A stretch of DNA of 53,009 bases from JAFLBI01 sp964616465 (GTDB lineage Bacteria > Bacteroidota > Bacteroidia > Chitinophagales > Chitinophagaceae): positions 1 to 53,009 of the forward strand of contig CAZTTO010000022.1 of NCBI GenBank assembly GCA_964616465.1, given 5' to 3'. Under the pieces are notes generated by a model that was given only the letters and a program-made list of their open reading frames with translations, was not told where the DNA came from and did not search any database. The position numbers and the translations under genes are program-made. Positions 27,308 through 36,677 of this stretch are shown here, piece by piece. Positions within the stretch are counted from its first letter, which is position 1. Every line of letters starts with the position of its first letter.

Positions 27308-28315
27308 ATGAATATCAACAGATCTATTTTAACCCTGGATGAATTTACCATCCAACAACTACGTGAATTTCCTCAAGCAACTGGTGAACTAAGTTCATTA
27401 CTTAGAGATATTGGCTTAGCCTCAAAAAGAGTTAATGTTGAGGTCAATAAGGCGGGACTTGTAGACATTTTAGGTGATGCAGGCACAATTAATGTGCAGG
27501 GTGAAGATGTAAAGAAGCTAGACGTCTATGCCAATAATCAGTTTTGGGGAGTTTTAAAGCACGGTATTAGCTGCGCTGGAATTGGAAGTGAAGAGATGGA
27601 CGACTTTGTGATTTTTGATGATGCAGTAAGCATGAACAGTAAATATGTGGTGTTATTTGATCCGTTGGATGGAAGTGGGAATATAGATGTAAATGTTTCT
27701 ATTGGAACAATCTTTAGTGTATTCAGAAGGGTAAGTCCACTTGGAACTCCTTGTACAGTAGAAGATTTTTTACAGCCTGGGCATAAGCAGGTTGCAGCGG
27801 GATATGTGATTTATGGTTCAAGTACTATGTTAGTATATGCAACAAAGCGAGGGGTAAACGGATTTACACTTGATCCATCTATTGGCGAATTCACTTTAAG
27901 TCATCCTAATATTCAATGTCCGCCTACAGGTAAAATTTATTCAGTCAATCATGGCAATTTCTTTCAGTACGATTTACCAGTTCGGGAATACATTACTGCT
28001 TGTCAGAAAAAAGATAAATCAACTGGTGGGCCATATACACAACGCTACATAGGTAGTATGGTTGCTGATGTGCATCGTAATTTGATTAAAGGTGGAATTT
28101 TTATGTACCCAGGTACAACTGATAAGCCTGCAGGAAAATTGAGACTAATGTATGAATGTAATCCCTTTGCATTTATAGTTGAAAAGGCGGGTGGAGTTGC
28201 AACTGATGGGAAGCAACGTATTTTGGATATTATGCCTGAATCTTTGCATCAAAGAACTCCATTGTTTATTGGAAGCAAATTGATGATGGAAGAACTAGAT
28301 AGTTACAGAAAATGA
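27308..28315 (+). CDS. fbp: Fructose-1,6-bisphosphatase class 1
   Basis: 335 residues; hydrolyses fructose 1,6-bisphosphate to fructose 6-phosphate in gluconeogenesis. The metal motif FDPLDGSGNIDVN, substrate residues in QRYIGSMVADVHRNL and GTTDKPAGKLRLMYE are the class 1 signature. It is followed with a 4-bp ATGA overlap by a small exported protein gene. Confidence 0.96.
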   Translation: MNINRSILTLDEFTIQQLREFPQATGELSSLLRDIGLASKRVNVEVNKAGLVDILGDAGTINVQGEDVKKLDVYANNQFWGVLKHGISCAGIGSEEMDDFVIFDDAVSMNSKYVVLFDPLDGSGNIDVNVSIGTIFSVFRRVSPLGTPCTVEDFLQPGHKQVAAGYVIYGSSTMLVYATKRGVNGFTLDPSIGEFTLSHPNIQCPPTGKIYSVNHGNFFQYDLPVREYITACQKKDKSTGGPYTQRYIGSMVADVHRNLIKGGIFMYPGTTDKPAGKLRLMYECNPFAFIVEKAGGVATDGKQRILDIMPESLHQRTPLFIGSKLMMEELDSYRK

Positions 28316-28845
28316 TGAGAATAAAGTTTTTATTGATAATTATTTTAATTGGTTTTAAAAGCATTTCATTTGCGCAGTTGGGCGATTTGCAAGAACAATT
28401 GTATTTCCACTCGTCTAACGGGTTGAGTTTTGTACCTACTCTTACAAAGCCAGGAATCATTTACAAAGGGAAGCTTTATACTGGAAGAAATTTGCAAAGC
28501 TTAATCTATCAAATCAACGATCCCAACTTAGAGTCGTTTTACAGAAAATATAAGCGAAAACGTGATATTGGGAATGTGTTGGTGTATACCGGAACAATTG
28601 CAGGAATTGCCAATATTTTTCTATCAGCGAGACAAGGTAGTGTTAATTGGTGGATCATTGGAGGTATTGCTTTGTTAAATGCTGGTGGTGGAGCAATAAA
28701 AAATCAGGCGCAACTTCATTTACTGCAAGGAGCTATGTATTATCAACAAACACAACCCAAAGTTCAACAGTCTTCGCAATTCAACCAACCTTATCAGTTA
28801 AATTTCACATTACCCATTCGTTATGGAAACAAATACACACGATAA
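28312..28845 (+). CDS. Hypothetical exported protein
   Basis: 177 residues. A signal peptide (IKFLLIIILIGFKSISFAQ) is followed by a region with LTKPGIIYKGKLYTGRNL and two hydrophobic helices (GNVLVYTGTIAGIANIFL, WWIIGGIALLNAGGG). The C-terminus is Gln-rich. No family recognised. It overlaps fbp by 4 bp and the ABC gene by 23 bp, so it is translated within that operon. Confidence 0.65.
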   Translation: MMRIKFLLIIILIGFKSISFAQLGDLQEQLYFHSSNGLSFVPTLTKPGIIYKGKLYTGRNLQSLIYQINDPNLESFYRKYKRKRDIGNVLVYTGTIAGIANIFLSARQGSVNWWIIGGIALLNAGGGAIKNQAQLHLLQGAMYYQQTQPKVQQSSQFNQPYQLNFTLPIRYGNKYTR

Positions 28846-29596
28846 CATAATTGAAGTTGAAAACTTGGTAAAGCGTTACGGTTCTTTTGAAGCTGTTAAG
28901 GGCATCAGCTTTTCAGTAAAGCGTGGAGAAATATTTGGCTTGTTGGGGCCAAATGGTGCAGGAAAATCAACTACCCTTGAAATCATGGAAACCCTCCGGG
29001 AAAAGACATCTGGTAAGGTTCGAGTAGGTGGATTTGATTTGGATGCACATCCTAATAAAATCAAAGAAATTATAGGAGTACAATTACAGAGTTCTGGCTA
29101 TTACCCTGGATTGAAATTAGTTGAATTATTAGAGCTCTTCGGGGGCTTGTACAATCGAAATATCGATCCAATGGCTCTTTTAGCTAAAGTGAATTTAGAA
29201 GATAAAGCCAAAGCAACTTTTAAGCAGTTGAGTGGTGGACAAAAGCAGCGTTTTTCTATTGCAACTACTTTAATCCATGACCCTCAAATCATTTTTTTAG
29301 ATGAGCCAACAACTGGGTTGGATCCCCAAGCAAGGAGGAATTTGTGGGATTTAATCAAAGAAATTCAGAAAAAAGGAACCACTGTTATTTTGACCACCCA
29401 CTACATGGATGAAGCAGAACTTTTATGCGATCGTGTTGCAATTATTGATCAAGGTACTATTATTCGTATGGCAACACCCGATCAACTTATTGATGATCTC
29501 CTTAGCACTGGATTTGAACGCCCTAAAGAAATGAAAAAGGCTAATTTAGAAGATGTTTTCATTCACTTAACTGGACATTCATTGCGTGAAATTTAA
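28823..29596 (+). CDS. ABC transporter ATP-binding protein
   Basis: 257 residues with Walker A GLLGPNGAGKSTT, Q-loop in GVQLQSSGY, signature LSGGQKQR, Walker B IIFLDEPTTGLD and the switch His in TTHYMDEAE. Closest to the CcmA/NatA-type export ATPases. No permease lies beside it; the neighbours are an exported hypothetical and YfiT. The partner permease must be encoded elsewhere, or the family member has another role. Confidence 0.9.
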   Translation: METNTHDNIIEVENLVKRYGSFEAVKGISFSVKRGEIFGLLGPNGAGKSTTLEIMETLREKTSGKVRVGGFDLDAHPNKIKEIIGVQLQSSGYYPGLKLVELLELFGGLYNRNIDPMALLAKVNLEDKAKATFKQLSGGQKQRFSIATTLIHDPQIIFLDEPTTGLDPQARRNLWDLIKEIQKKGTTVILTTHYMDEAELLCDRVAIIDQGTIIRMATPDQLIDDLLSTGFERPKEMKKANLEDVFIHLTGHSLREI

Positions 29597-29607
29597 AAAT
29601 CATTTTT

Positions 29608-30138
29608 ATGCTTATTGATCCCAGATACCCTATTGGTCCTTATGTAACCGAAGGCTATTCAGAAGACACTAAAGAAAAGTGGTTGCTCGATATTCGTTTT
29701 TTACCTGAGTTATTAGAACAGTCTATTCAAAATTTAGATGCCGAGCAATTACATACACCTTATAGAGAGGGAGGGTGGACCATTCACCAAGTAGTGCATC
29801 ATTTGGCCGATAGTCATATGAATGCATATATCCGTTTCAAGTTGGCGTATACAGAAGATCATCCAACAATTAAGCCATATTACGAAGAAAGATGGGCAGT
29901 ATTGCAAGATGTTGAAACTGTTCCATTAAATGTTTCAATCACTTTATTGCATGCTTTACATCAGCGTTGGTTTTTCTTTATGAAAGATTTTGACTGGGAC
30001 GATTGGTCTAATACTTTTTATCATCCTGAGCAGCAAAAGGATATGAATCTTTGGTATGCATTGGGCTTATATAGTTGGCATGGCCGTCATCATGTAGCAC
30101 ATATTCAATCGCTTCGTGAAAAAATGAATTGGCAATGA
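29608..30138 (+). CDS. YfiT/DinB-fold metal-dependent protein
   Basis: 176 residues of the DinB/YfiT four-helix family. Metal-binding histidines are in VVHHLADSH and WHGRHHVAHI; EGGWTIHQVVHHLADSHMN is the YfiT landmark. Known relatives include the bacillithiol S-transferase BstA. Whether this organism makes bacillithiol cannot be told here. It overlaps the first Nudix gene by 4 bp. Confidence 0.85.
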   Translation: MLIDPRYPIGPYVTEGYSEDTKEKWLLDIRFLPELLEQSIQNLDAEQLHTPYREGGWTIHQVVHHLADSHMNAYIRFKLAYTEDHPTIKPYYEERWAVLQDVETVPLNVSITLLHALHQRWFFFMKDFDWDDWSNTFYHPEQQKDMNLWYALGLYSWHGRHHVAHIQSLREKMNWQ

Positions 30139-30713
30139 GAAACGACTTACATTGGAAAACAATTTCATCTAAACAATTACTCAAAGATCAATGGGTAGAT
30201 GTTCGGGCGGATGTATGCCAAAAAGCTGATGGTACACTTATAGAACCATTTTACGTGTATGGTTTCCCCGATTATGCAACAGCGGTTGCTATAACAGAAA
30301 ACGGAGAAGTGATTTTAGAACGCATGTACCGTCATGGTTTGGGAGTAATAGCTAATGAACTTCCAGGTGGTTGTATTGATGCTTCCGATCCAAGCTTTGA
30401 GTCTGCTATGGCGCGTGAATTACTGGAAGAGACGGGTTATCGTTTTAAAGAAATTAAGTACCTAGGATTTACCTCACCCAATCCAACTACCAATACCAAT
30501 GTGATGCGCATGTTTCTGGCAACGGGTGGTTATAAAGATGCAGAAGCTGTTTTAGATACTACAGAGGATATGGAAGTTTTTTTAGTGAGTTGGGAACGTT
30601 TTATTGAAATGTTTCAGAAGAATGAATTTATTCAATCTATGCAAGTCACTACTATTTTGTATGCTTTACAGGAATTAGGGGTACTTCAATTTTCATCTAA
30701 CAAGTTCAAGTAA
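30135..30713 (+). CDS. Nudix hydrolase, degenerate box (first of pair)
   Basis: 192 residues. The Nudix box region reads GGCIDASDPSFESAMARELL followed by EETGY: the REUxEExGU part is intact, but the GX5E part carries an extra residue and Asp or Pro where Glu is expected. Overall resembles ADP-ribose pyrophosphatases. The start is the ATG at 30135, overlapping the yfiT stop as ATGA; the upstream candidate is a TTG. The next gene is a second Nudix protein with a canonical box. Confidence 0.85.
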   Translation: MRNDLHWKTISSKQLLKDQWVDVRADVCQKADGTLIEPFYVYGFPDYATAVAITENGEVILERMYRHGLGVIANELPGGCIDASDPSFESAMARELLEETGYRFKEIKYLGFTSPNPTTNTNVMRMFLATGGYKDAEAVLDTTEDMEVFLVSWERFIEMFQKNEFIQSMQVTTILYALQELGVLQFSSNKFK

Positions 30714-31258
30714 TGTGGAAAGTAGAAGAGTCAAATATTTTATTGCAGCAATCGTGGTTGCAAGTAAGAGCAGATAGATGTGTGTTGCCGGATGGAAGAA
30801 TTTTGTATCCTTATTTAGTTTTAGATATTCCCTCATTTTGCAATATTGTAGCGGTCACAGAAAATCAAGAAATTGTAATGGTTCAGCAATACCGCCACGC
30901 TGTTCAAAAACTGAGTATAGAATTGCCTGGTGGAATGGTTGATCTAGGTGAAGATCCGTTACAAGCTGCTAAAAGAGAGTTGTTAGAGGAAACAGGTTAT
31001 GCAGCTAAAGATTGGCAACATTTGTATTCGATTCATCCAAACCCAGCATTAGAGAATAATCAGGCGCACTTTTTTCTTGCAACTGGGTGCACTGTACAAT
31101 CTAGTCAGCAATTAGATCCCTATGAAGATATTCAAATTCAGCTATTGCCTAAATCGGAATTAATGCAATGGTTAAAAGAGCAACGTTTTGGACATGGTGT
31201 ACAGTATGGAGCTATTTTTCAGGCGCTGTTGCAGTTAAATTGGATTGCTGAAAAATAG
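30713..31258 (+). CDS. Nudix hydrolase, ADP-ribose pyrophosphatase-like (second of pair)
   Basis: 181 residues with a canonical Nudix box GGMVDLGEDPLQAAKRELLE then ETGY, and MVQQYRHAVQKLSIELPGG typical of ADP-sugar pyrophosphatases. It shares the start pattern of the first Nudix protein (W....LLQQSWLQVRADRCVLPDG against LLKDQWVDVRADVCQKADG), so the two are probably a tandem duplication. The start overlaps the previous stop as TAATG. Its last 47 bp overlap the 3' end of folC on the other strand. Confidence 0.87.
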   Translation: MWKVEESNILLQQSWLQVRADRCVLPDGRILYPYLVLDIPSFCNIVAVTENQEIVMVQQYRHAVQKLSIELPGGMVDLGEDPLQAAKRELLEETGYAAKDWQHLYSIHPNPALENNQAHFFLATGCTVQSSQQLDPYEDIQIQLLPKSELMQWLKEQRFGHGVQYGAIFQALLQLNWIAEK

Positions 31259-32543
31259 AGCGATCAATTTCCGCAACAATAAAAATACTTCCACATACTA
31301 ATATCAAGTCATCTTTTGAAGCTTGCTGCATAGCTGTTGTGAGTGCTTGATTGACAGAGAGTATGGTAGTTCCCTCTAATTTATGGTTAACTGCCATTTC
31401 ACGAAGTACATGTGCATCTAATGCGCGAGGAATTGAAGCTTGCGTGAAATAATAGGTAGCGTGTTTGGGTAGTAACTGCAGTACATTTTCAATTTCTTTG
31501 TCCTTAGCCATGCCAAATACAATGTGTAAATGCTTATAAGTGGATTTACTTAATTGCTCAAGGATGACTTTAATTCCATCTTCATTGTGCCCAACATCTG
31601 CTATTACAGTTGGTTTGCTTTGTAAAACTTCCCATCGCCCCATTAAACCATTGATACTTTTAGAATTGCTTAGACCTGTTCGAACTGCTTCTTCATGCAA
31701 GTTCCAACCTAATTCACGAAGAATATGTGTTGTTGTTAAAACTGTACGCATATTTCGGGCTTGGTACCATCCAGGTAAATCGCATGTATAAGTAGTAGGC
31801 GGTAAGAAAGAATGTTTAAACGTCACATCTAAACTGTTGGAATGTTGTTTGATATCAATGATTGGAAGGTAATCTTCTGCAAATAAAAGAGACGCTTGCT
31901 TTAATTGCGCCTGCTCTTCAAAAACTGGCTTAGTTTCTGGATGTATTTCACCAATCACAACAGGAACTCCTTGTTTTATAATTCCAGCTTTTTCAAATGC
32001 TATAGCCGACAAAGTATTTCCCAGCATATTCATATGGTCCTTTCCAATTTGAGTAATAACTGAAATCTCTGGCGTAATTACGTTGGTGCTATCTAATCTT
32101 CCACCCAATCCAACTTCAATAATGGCTATATCAACTTGTTGTTTAGCAAACCAGGCAAAAGCCATGGCTACGGTGACTTCAAAAAAGGAAGGTTCAATAT
32201 TTTCGATGGTTGGTAAGCAAGTTTGGACAAATTCAATCACAAAATCCTCGCTCACCATATCTCCATTTATTTTTATACGTTCTCTGAAATCGTATAAATG
32301 CGGAGAAGTATATAATCCAGTTTTGTATCCAGCACTTTGAAAAATAGCAGCTAGCATGTGCGATGAGCTGCCTTTCCCATTTGTGCCAGCAATATGAACA
32401 GATTTGAATTTTCTTTCAGGATGATCTAGGCTTTCTAGTAATGCAATTGTATTGTGTAAATCCTTTTTGTAGGCAGCAGTACCTTGTCGGCTAAACATAG
32501 GTAATTTGCTGTACAAAAATTCTACCGTCTCCTGATAATTCAT
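31212..32543 (-). CDS. folC: Bifunctional folylpolyglutamate synthase/dihydrofolate synthase
   Basis: 443 residues of the Mur ligase superfamily. The P-loop is VHIAGTNGKGSSS; VDIAIIEVGLGGRLDSTN and the ADVGHNEDG segment in the C-terminal domain are family motifs. It adds glutamates to folates and may also make dihydrofolate. It lies 34 bp downstream of the TonB-like gene on the same strand, and its 3' end overlaps that of the Nudix gene. Confidence 0.93.
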   Translation of the reverse strand: MNYQETVEFLYSKLPMFSRQGTAAYKKDLHNTIALLESLDHPERKFKSVHIAGTNGKGSSSHMLAAIFQSAGYKTGLYTSPHLYDFRERIKINGDMVSEDFVIEFVQTCLPTIENIEPSFFEVTVAMAFAWFAKQQVDIAIIEVGLGGRLDSTNVITPEISVITQIGKDHMNMLGNTLSAIAFEKAGIIKQGVPVVIGEIHPETKPVFEEQAQLKQASLLFAEDYLPIIDIKQHSNSLDVTFKHSFLPPTTYTCDLPGWYQARNMRTVLTTTHILRELGWNLHEEAVRTGLSNSKSINGLMGRWEVLQSKPTVIADVGHNEDGIKVILEQLSKSTYKHLHIVFGMAKDKEIENVLQLLPKHATYYFTQASIPRALDAHVLREMAVNHKLEGTTILSVNQALTTAMQQASKDDLILVCGSIFIVAEIDRSIFQQSNLTATAPEK

Positions 32544-32577
32544 AGATGCAAGTTAGTAGCAGATTGCTAATCTTGTA

Positions 32578-33444
32578 CTATTCGCGCAAGCGGAAATTAA
32601 ACATCAAAGTTCCAGTTTGTTCTTCGGCAGCACTTGGATTTAGCTTTAAGGTTTTTGCCTTTCTAATTGCAATATTGCGAATATTAGCATTGGTGGTTGT
32701 AGTGCCGCGAGGATTCACAACAGCGTTTATAACATTCCCATTTTTATCAACCGTAATGTCAATAGCAACACGAGCATTCTCGTTGAAATCATCTTCAAAA
32801 CTTGGCAGCTTTGTAATTCTTCTGCCGTCCAATCCACTTCTAATACTAACTCCACTATTGCCGGAAGCTGCATTACCAGTGTAACTATCACTATTTGGAT
32901 TCCCATTAGGGTTTCCTTGATCGCCTTTTCCTCCAGCTATTCCTTGGTTGCGGGTTTCATTGTAGCTATCTGATTGGTTACCACCAGTTCCTGTGCCACC
33001 GGGTTTGCTAAAAACCGCTTTAGGTTGTGGTACAGCAGGTGTAGCAGTACTATTGTTAGGGGTCTTGTTTTTATTTGCAACAGCCTCCTTGGTAATTGTT
33101 GTGGGTTGCTTTTTGGTGCCTGTTGCTATTGTCTCACCATCAGGATCATCCAAATCAGAAGTGGTTTCTTCTTGGTTGCTTTCTGTTGATGGTGGAGGTG
33201 TTGCTTGCTCTGTATCTGTTGCTGCATAGTCGCCTGGAGCCATAGGCACTTCTTCGCCTTCTCCGGTTTCACTATTTCCAAGGTTCACTTCAATACCCAA
33301 TTCTTGTGGAATTGGAGGAATCTGTGGTAAGCTGAATTGAAGAAAAAATAAGAGTATGAATAGAGCAGTAAGCACAGAAAGAGTATATCCTCCTGCACGC
33401 AAGTTTTTCTGACTAGTGAATGAATTGTGGTTCGACTGCTCCAT
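32578..33444 (-). CDS. TonB-like energy transducer
   Basis: 288 residues: a cytoplasmic N-terminus, one transmembrane helix (about 21-39, TLSVLTALFILLFFLQFSL), a long Pro/Thr/Gly/Asn-rich periplasmic spacer (about 60-205) and a C-terminal beta domain (RVAIDITVDKNGNVINAVV) like TonB or TolA. It would couple the proton-motive force to outer-membrane receptors. ExbB and ExbD genes are not within the window on this side, so energising partners are elsewhere. Co-directional with folC. Confidence 0.78.
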   Translation of the reverse strand: MEQSNHNSFTSQKNLRAGGYTLSVLTALFILLFFLQFSLPQIPPIPQELGIEVNLGNSETGEGEEVPMAPGDYAATDTEQATPPPSTESNQEETTSDLDDPDGETIATGTKKQPTTITKEAVANKNKTPNNSTATPAVPQPKAVFSKPGGTGTGGNQSDSYNETRNQGIAGGKGDQGNPNGNPNSDSYTGNAASGNSGVSIRSGLDGRRITKLPSFEDDFNENARVAIDITVDKNGNVINAVVNPRGTTTTNANIRNIAIRKAKTLKLNPSAAEEQTGTLMFNFRLRE

Positions 33445-33551
33445 AATCTATGGTTAAAGTTACAAATGAAGGCAGCAATGGCCTTCTTTGTTGAAAACTA
33501 ACGTTAAAAGGATGCAGATATGCAGATTTTACACAAAAGAAAAGGTTAATA

Positions 33552-34481
33552 TTACTTCTGGGTGCTTTTTAGATTGGCAATAACCAAACCAGTTAAGACA
33601 AGGCCGAAGCTGATAAAATGAATGAATTGAAACGATTCATTGAGCAACCAAATGGCTTCTAATGTGCTGAAAATTGGAATGAGGTTCCCAAAAAGTGCCG
33701 TTCTTGCTGGACCCAATCGAGCTATGGAAGCATTCCAACAAAGAAACGCTGCTACGGAAGTCCCGGCTCCAAGATAAAAGATCATAGCAAGCTTATTCCA
33801 ACTCCAATCAATAGCAGGAGTCAGTTGCTGTTCAATGAGCCAACCTGGTAATAGGAACAAAGTTCCAATAGCAAAAACCGACCATAAGAAGGACAAAGGA
33901 TGCAGTAACTGGCTTTTCTTTCGAACTAAAATATTGTAAACAGCAAAGGCAAATGCACCAGCAAGAATTAATAAATCGCCCTCAGTGAAGTGGAACTGCA
34001 TGAGGTTGTTCCAACTACCTTTTGCAATTAGCCATAATATGCCAACAATACAAAGCACCATACCGGAAATTCTTTGCCATGAAAGCACTTCTTTAAGAAA
34101 AATAACCGCTAAAATATTCGACATGATTGGAGAAGAGGTAGTTCCTATAAGTGCCATGTTAACGGCTGGAGAGGTTTTTCCTGCCATATAAATGAAAGTA
34201 TTGAAAAGCGTAACACCAGCTAATCCTGTCCATGCTAGGTGCTTAATGTTCATGCGAATCAGTTCCTTTTGTTGTTGAACCCTATTCCATGCTAGTGGTG
34301 TTAAAAGCAATGTACCAGTTAGCCACCTAAAAAAAGCCAGGCTAATGGGAGGAATATCATTGGCTACATAACGCGCTACAATGAAATTTCCAGACCAAAT
34401 GATGGTTGCCAGAATAGCTAATAGCACGCCGGTTGTTACGGTCGAGAATGGAAGTTCTGAGGGTTTTGGAATTGCAGGCAT
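33552..34481 (-). CDS. EamA-family (DMT) membrane transporter
   Basis: 309 residues with ten membrane helices in two EamA halves; the first half contains IIWSGNFIVARYVANDIPP and FRWLTGTLLL, the second FLCWNASIARLGPARTALFGN. Drug/metabolite transporter superfamily, inner membrane; substrate unknown. The start overlaps the stop of the radical SAM gene (TAATG), so the two are co-translated. Confidence 0.87.
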   Translation of the reverse strand: MPAIPKPSELPFSTVTTGVLLAILATIIWSGNFIVARYVANDIPPISLAFFRWLTGTLLLTPLAWNRVQQQKELIRMNIKHLAWTGLAGVTLFNTFIYMAGKTSPAVNMALIGTTSSPIMSNILAVIFLKEVLSWQRISGMVLCIVGILWLIAKGSWNNLMQFHFTEGDLLILAGAFAFAVYNILVRKKSQLLHPLSFLWSVFAIGTLFLLPGWLIEQQLTPAIDWSWNKLAMIFYLGAGTSVAAFLCWNASIARLGPARTALFGNLIPIFSTLEAIWLLNESFQFIHFISFGLVLTGLVIANLKSTQK

Positions 34482-35770
34482 TAATGGTGTGCAAAATCGG
34501 TTGCGTAATTTCCTTTAATACGTTCAATAGGCGGATTAAAATAACCAAATTTCAAATCAGGAAACTCTTCTCGAATCATTTCCATCATTTGTTTTACACC
34601 CCACATTTCACCAGTTTCAGTAACTCCAATTTTTCCAAGATACCAATCGGGGTCTATGTTGAAATTTCTCCACTGAATCATGCTTAATCCAGTTGTGCGA
34701 ATGAGTTTTCTTAATGCTTCATATTCTTCATTCGAATCGGTCATGCCCGGAAAAACAAAATAGTTGATACTCGTCCAACAACCATAACTATTCGCCACCC
34801 TCAGGCTTTCAACAATATCTTCGAACTGGTAATTATTAGGGCGATAATAAGCTTCATAAATGGATTTACGAGCGCTGTTGGTACTCACACGAATACTGTT
34901 CAAACCTGCTTCACACAAAGCTCTTACCCATTCAGGTCTTGAGCCATTTGTATTAATGTTAATGCTGCCTCTTTGCGTGTGTTTGCGGATTTCTTGAATA
35001 GCGGGAGCAATGGTTTCCCACATCAGTAATGGTTCGCCTTCACAACCTTGACCAAAACTTACAATTGGAAAGGGCGCTTCTATTAAGTGCGGAACGGTGT
35101 ATTCAACAATTTCTTCAACGGTTGGCTTGAATGTTAATCGATCGTGGTTGCTTACAATACTTTCGTCTTCAGGCTGAAAAGAAATGCAACCAATGCAGTT
35201 AGCATTGCAAGCCGGTGATACTGGAATAGGACACTCCCATCTATGCAATGAAAAATTTCTTGCTGCTGGACAATGATATGTCATGCAGCAGTTTTCCATC
35301 AAGTGTTTAACCAATCTGTTTTCAGGGTATTGCTGTAATAATTGTTTTGTGCCTTCAGTTATAGCATCTTCATTATATCCAGCTGCTTCTTGTCGGATGT
35401 CTTGTTCAATTTTAACAGCTGTTACCCAATGTTTCCCATCCATCCATCCTGCAGCTGTATAGCAAAATAGCGGTAGCGTGGGTGCATCTGGACTAGTTTC
35501 ATAGGCTGATAGCCAGAGCGTTGTGTGCGCTGGTGGGATAAAAGCGGCTACAGCCCATCCTTTTTCGCATAAACGCATTTCGCCAGTATGTACGTCAATA
35601 CCAATGCCTCTTCTTCCAGGAAGCTCATAAAGATTTCCTCCTTCAGGAAGCGGAATCCATTGGTCGGCCTCTACTTCAAAGGCGTCCCAACCTGCTCTGC
35701 CAACTGCATATAAGCTATCGTCTTCAAAAATGTTTCCTTCGCCGTCTGAATATAATAGATAAGGTCTCAT
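34481..35770 (-). CDS. Radical SAM protein, function unknown
   Basis: 429 residues. The iron-sulfur cluster motif is PACNANCIGCI (CxxxCxxC) near residue 190, followed by FGQGCEGEPLL and NTNGSRPEWV, normal for the partial barrel. The N-terminal 170 residues are a separate beta-rich domain with RRGIGIDVHTGEMRLCEKG. The pre-cluster segment has extra Cys residues (ENCCMTYHCPAARNF), which could hold an auxiliary cluster. I use the ATG at 35770, since the longer start lies inside the -7 box. The reaction is unknown. Confidence 0.8.
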   Translation of the reverse strand: MRPYLLYSDGEGNIFEDDSLYAVGRAGWDAFEVEADQWIPLPEGGNLYELPGRRGIGIDVHTGEMRLCEKGWAVAAFIPPAHTTLWLSAYETSPDAPTLPLFCYTAAGWMDGKHWVTAVKIEQDIRQEAAGYNEDAITEGTKQLLQQYPENRLVKHLMENCCMTYHCPAARNFSLHRWECPIPVSPACNANCIGCISFQPEDESIVSNHDRLTFKPTVEEIVEYTVPHLIEAPFPIVSFGQGCEGEPLLMWETIAPAIQEIRKHTQRGSININTNGSRPEWVRALCEAGLNSIRVSTNSARKSIYEAYYRPNNYQFEDIVESLRVANSYGCWTSINYFVFPGMTDSNEEYEALRKLIRTTGLSMIQWRNFNIDPDWYLGKIGVTETGEMWGVKQMMEMIREEFPDLKFGYFNPPIERIKGNYATDFAHH

Positions 35771-35785
35771 GTGATTCTTAAAGCG

Positions 35786-35793
35786 CAAAGGTA
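35786..35793 (-). promoter_or_regulatory. -7 box for radical SAM/EamA operon
   Basis: On the minus strand this reads TACCTTTG, a perfect TAnnTTTG box 16 bp before the ATG at 35770. It rules against the upstream ATG at 35788, which lies within it. Confidence 0.5.
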
Positions 35794-35867
35794 GGTTAAG
35801 CTGATGTAAGGATTGGATGCAAGTTTAACGTCTTGTTGCCCCAAAATGGGAAAAAGCGCAATTTTAT

Positions 35868-35877
35868 TATACGTATA
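35868..35877. promoter_or_regulatory. Possible toxin-antitoxin operator palindrome
   Basis: TATACGTATA is a perfect 10-bp palindrome 33 bp before the antitoxin ATG, in an A/T-rich promoter region. VapB-type antitoxins often bind such sites, but chance in A/T-rich DNA cannot be excluded. Confidence 0.35.
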
Positions 35878-35910
35878 TAATTCATTAAATTGCACGTACA
35901 AAATAAGTGT

Positions 35911-36153
35911 ATGGACACTAAACTTACCTTAAAAATAGATGAATCGGTCATTGAGCGAGCAAAGGAGTACGCAAAAAATAACAATACTAGTCTCTCAGGT
36001 CTTGTTGAGAGATACTTGCAAAAAGTGACAAGCGCATCATCAACAAGAAAGATTACTCCATTAGTAAAAAGTCTTTCGGGTATTATTGAACTCCCAGACG
36101 ATTATGATCACAAAGAAGCTTACTCAAAATTTCTCGAAACTAAATACAAATAA
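35911..36153 (+). CDS. VapB-like antitoxin (DUF6364-type)
   Basis: 80 residues from the ATG at 35911. The N-terminus has a ribbon-helix-helix-like pattern (TKLTLKIDESVIERAKEYAK, NNTSLSGLVERYL), and the C-terminus would wrap the toxin. Such antitoxins repress their own operon and block the PIN nuclease. It abuts the toxin gene with no gap. An upstream in-frame ATG at 35890 adds seven residues without family support. Confidence 0.82.
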   Translation: MDTKLTLKIDESVIERAKEYAKNNNTSLSGLVERYLQKVTSASSTRKITPLVKSLSGIIELPDDYDHKEAYSKFLETKYK

Positions 36154-36567
36154 ATGGAGAAGGTTTTTGTAGATACTGATATTTTGATGGATTTGCTAAG
36201 TGCTCGACAACCCTTTTATAATGCTGCTGCTCATCTTTTTTCTTTAGCTGATGAAGGTAAGATTAAGCTTTACATATCATCTCTTTCTTTTTCAAATTTG
36301 CACTATATACTTACACGACAGTTCAATGCGAAAGAAGCTCGAAAGAAATTAATGCAATTTAAGACCTTGGTTACAGTTGTAGCAGTGGGGGATAAGATTG
36401 TTGATTTGGCTTTGTCTTCTGATTTCAAAGACTTTGAGGATGCCATGCAATATTATGCTGCAATTGAACATAAACTTCAAATACTGATAACAAGAAACTT
36501 AGCTGATTATAAAAAGGCAGACATTCTAGTTATGACTGCAGATCAATTTTTAGTTAGTCAATTTTGA
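36154..36567 (+). CDS. PIN-domain toxin (VapC-like)
   Basis: 137 residues. The PIN acidic residues appear as VDTDILMDLL at the N-terminus, FKDFEDAMQYYAA in the middle and ITRNLADYKKA near the end. VapC toxins are Mg-dependent ribonucleases that usually cut tRNAs or rRNA; the target here is unknown. Paired with the upstream antitoxin. Confidence 0.88.
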   Translation: MEKVFVDTDILMDLLSARQPFYNAAAHLFSLADEGKIKLYISSLSFSNLHYILTRQFNAKEARKKLMQFKTLVTVVAVGDKIVDLALSSDFKDFEDAMQYYAAIEHKLQILITRNLADYKKADILVMTADQFLVSQF

Positions 36568-36636
36568 ATGAAGTTCTGCAGATTAGGTTAGTCCTATTTT
36601 TTTAATAACAACTTGAGGTTGTAAACTACATCTAAG

Positions 36637-36674
36637 AAGGGAATTTACTTTTGAAATAAAGTAAATCCCTTTTA
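36637..36674. terminator. Hairpin terminator between vapC-like gene and ccmF
   Basis: AAGGGAATTTACTTT (36637-36651) pairs with AAAGTAAATCCCTT (36658-36671) apart from one bulged A, followed by TTT on the plus strand. It lies between convergent genes and may serve both. Confidence 0.6.
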
Positions 36675-36677
36675 ATT

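Noticed and set aside
28823..29596. Orphan ABC ATPase as an unusual system
   Set aside because: Export ATPases with permeases encoded elsewhere are common; nothing else marks it out.
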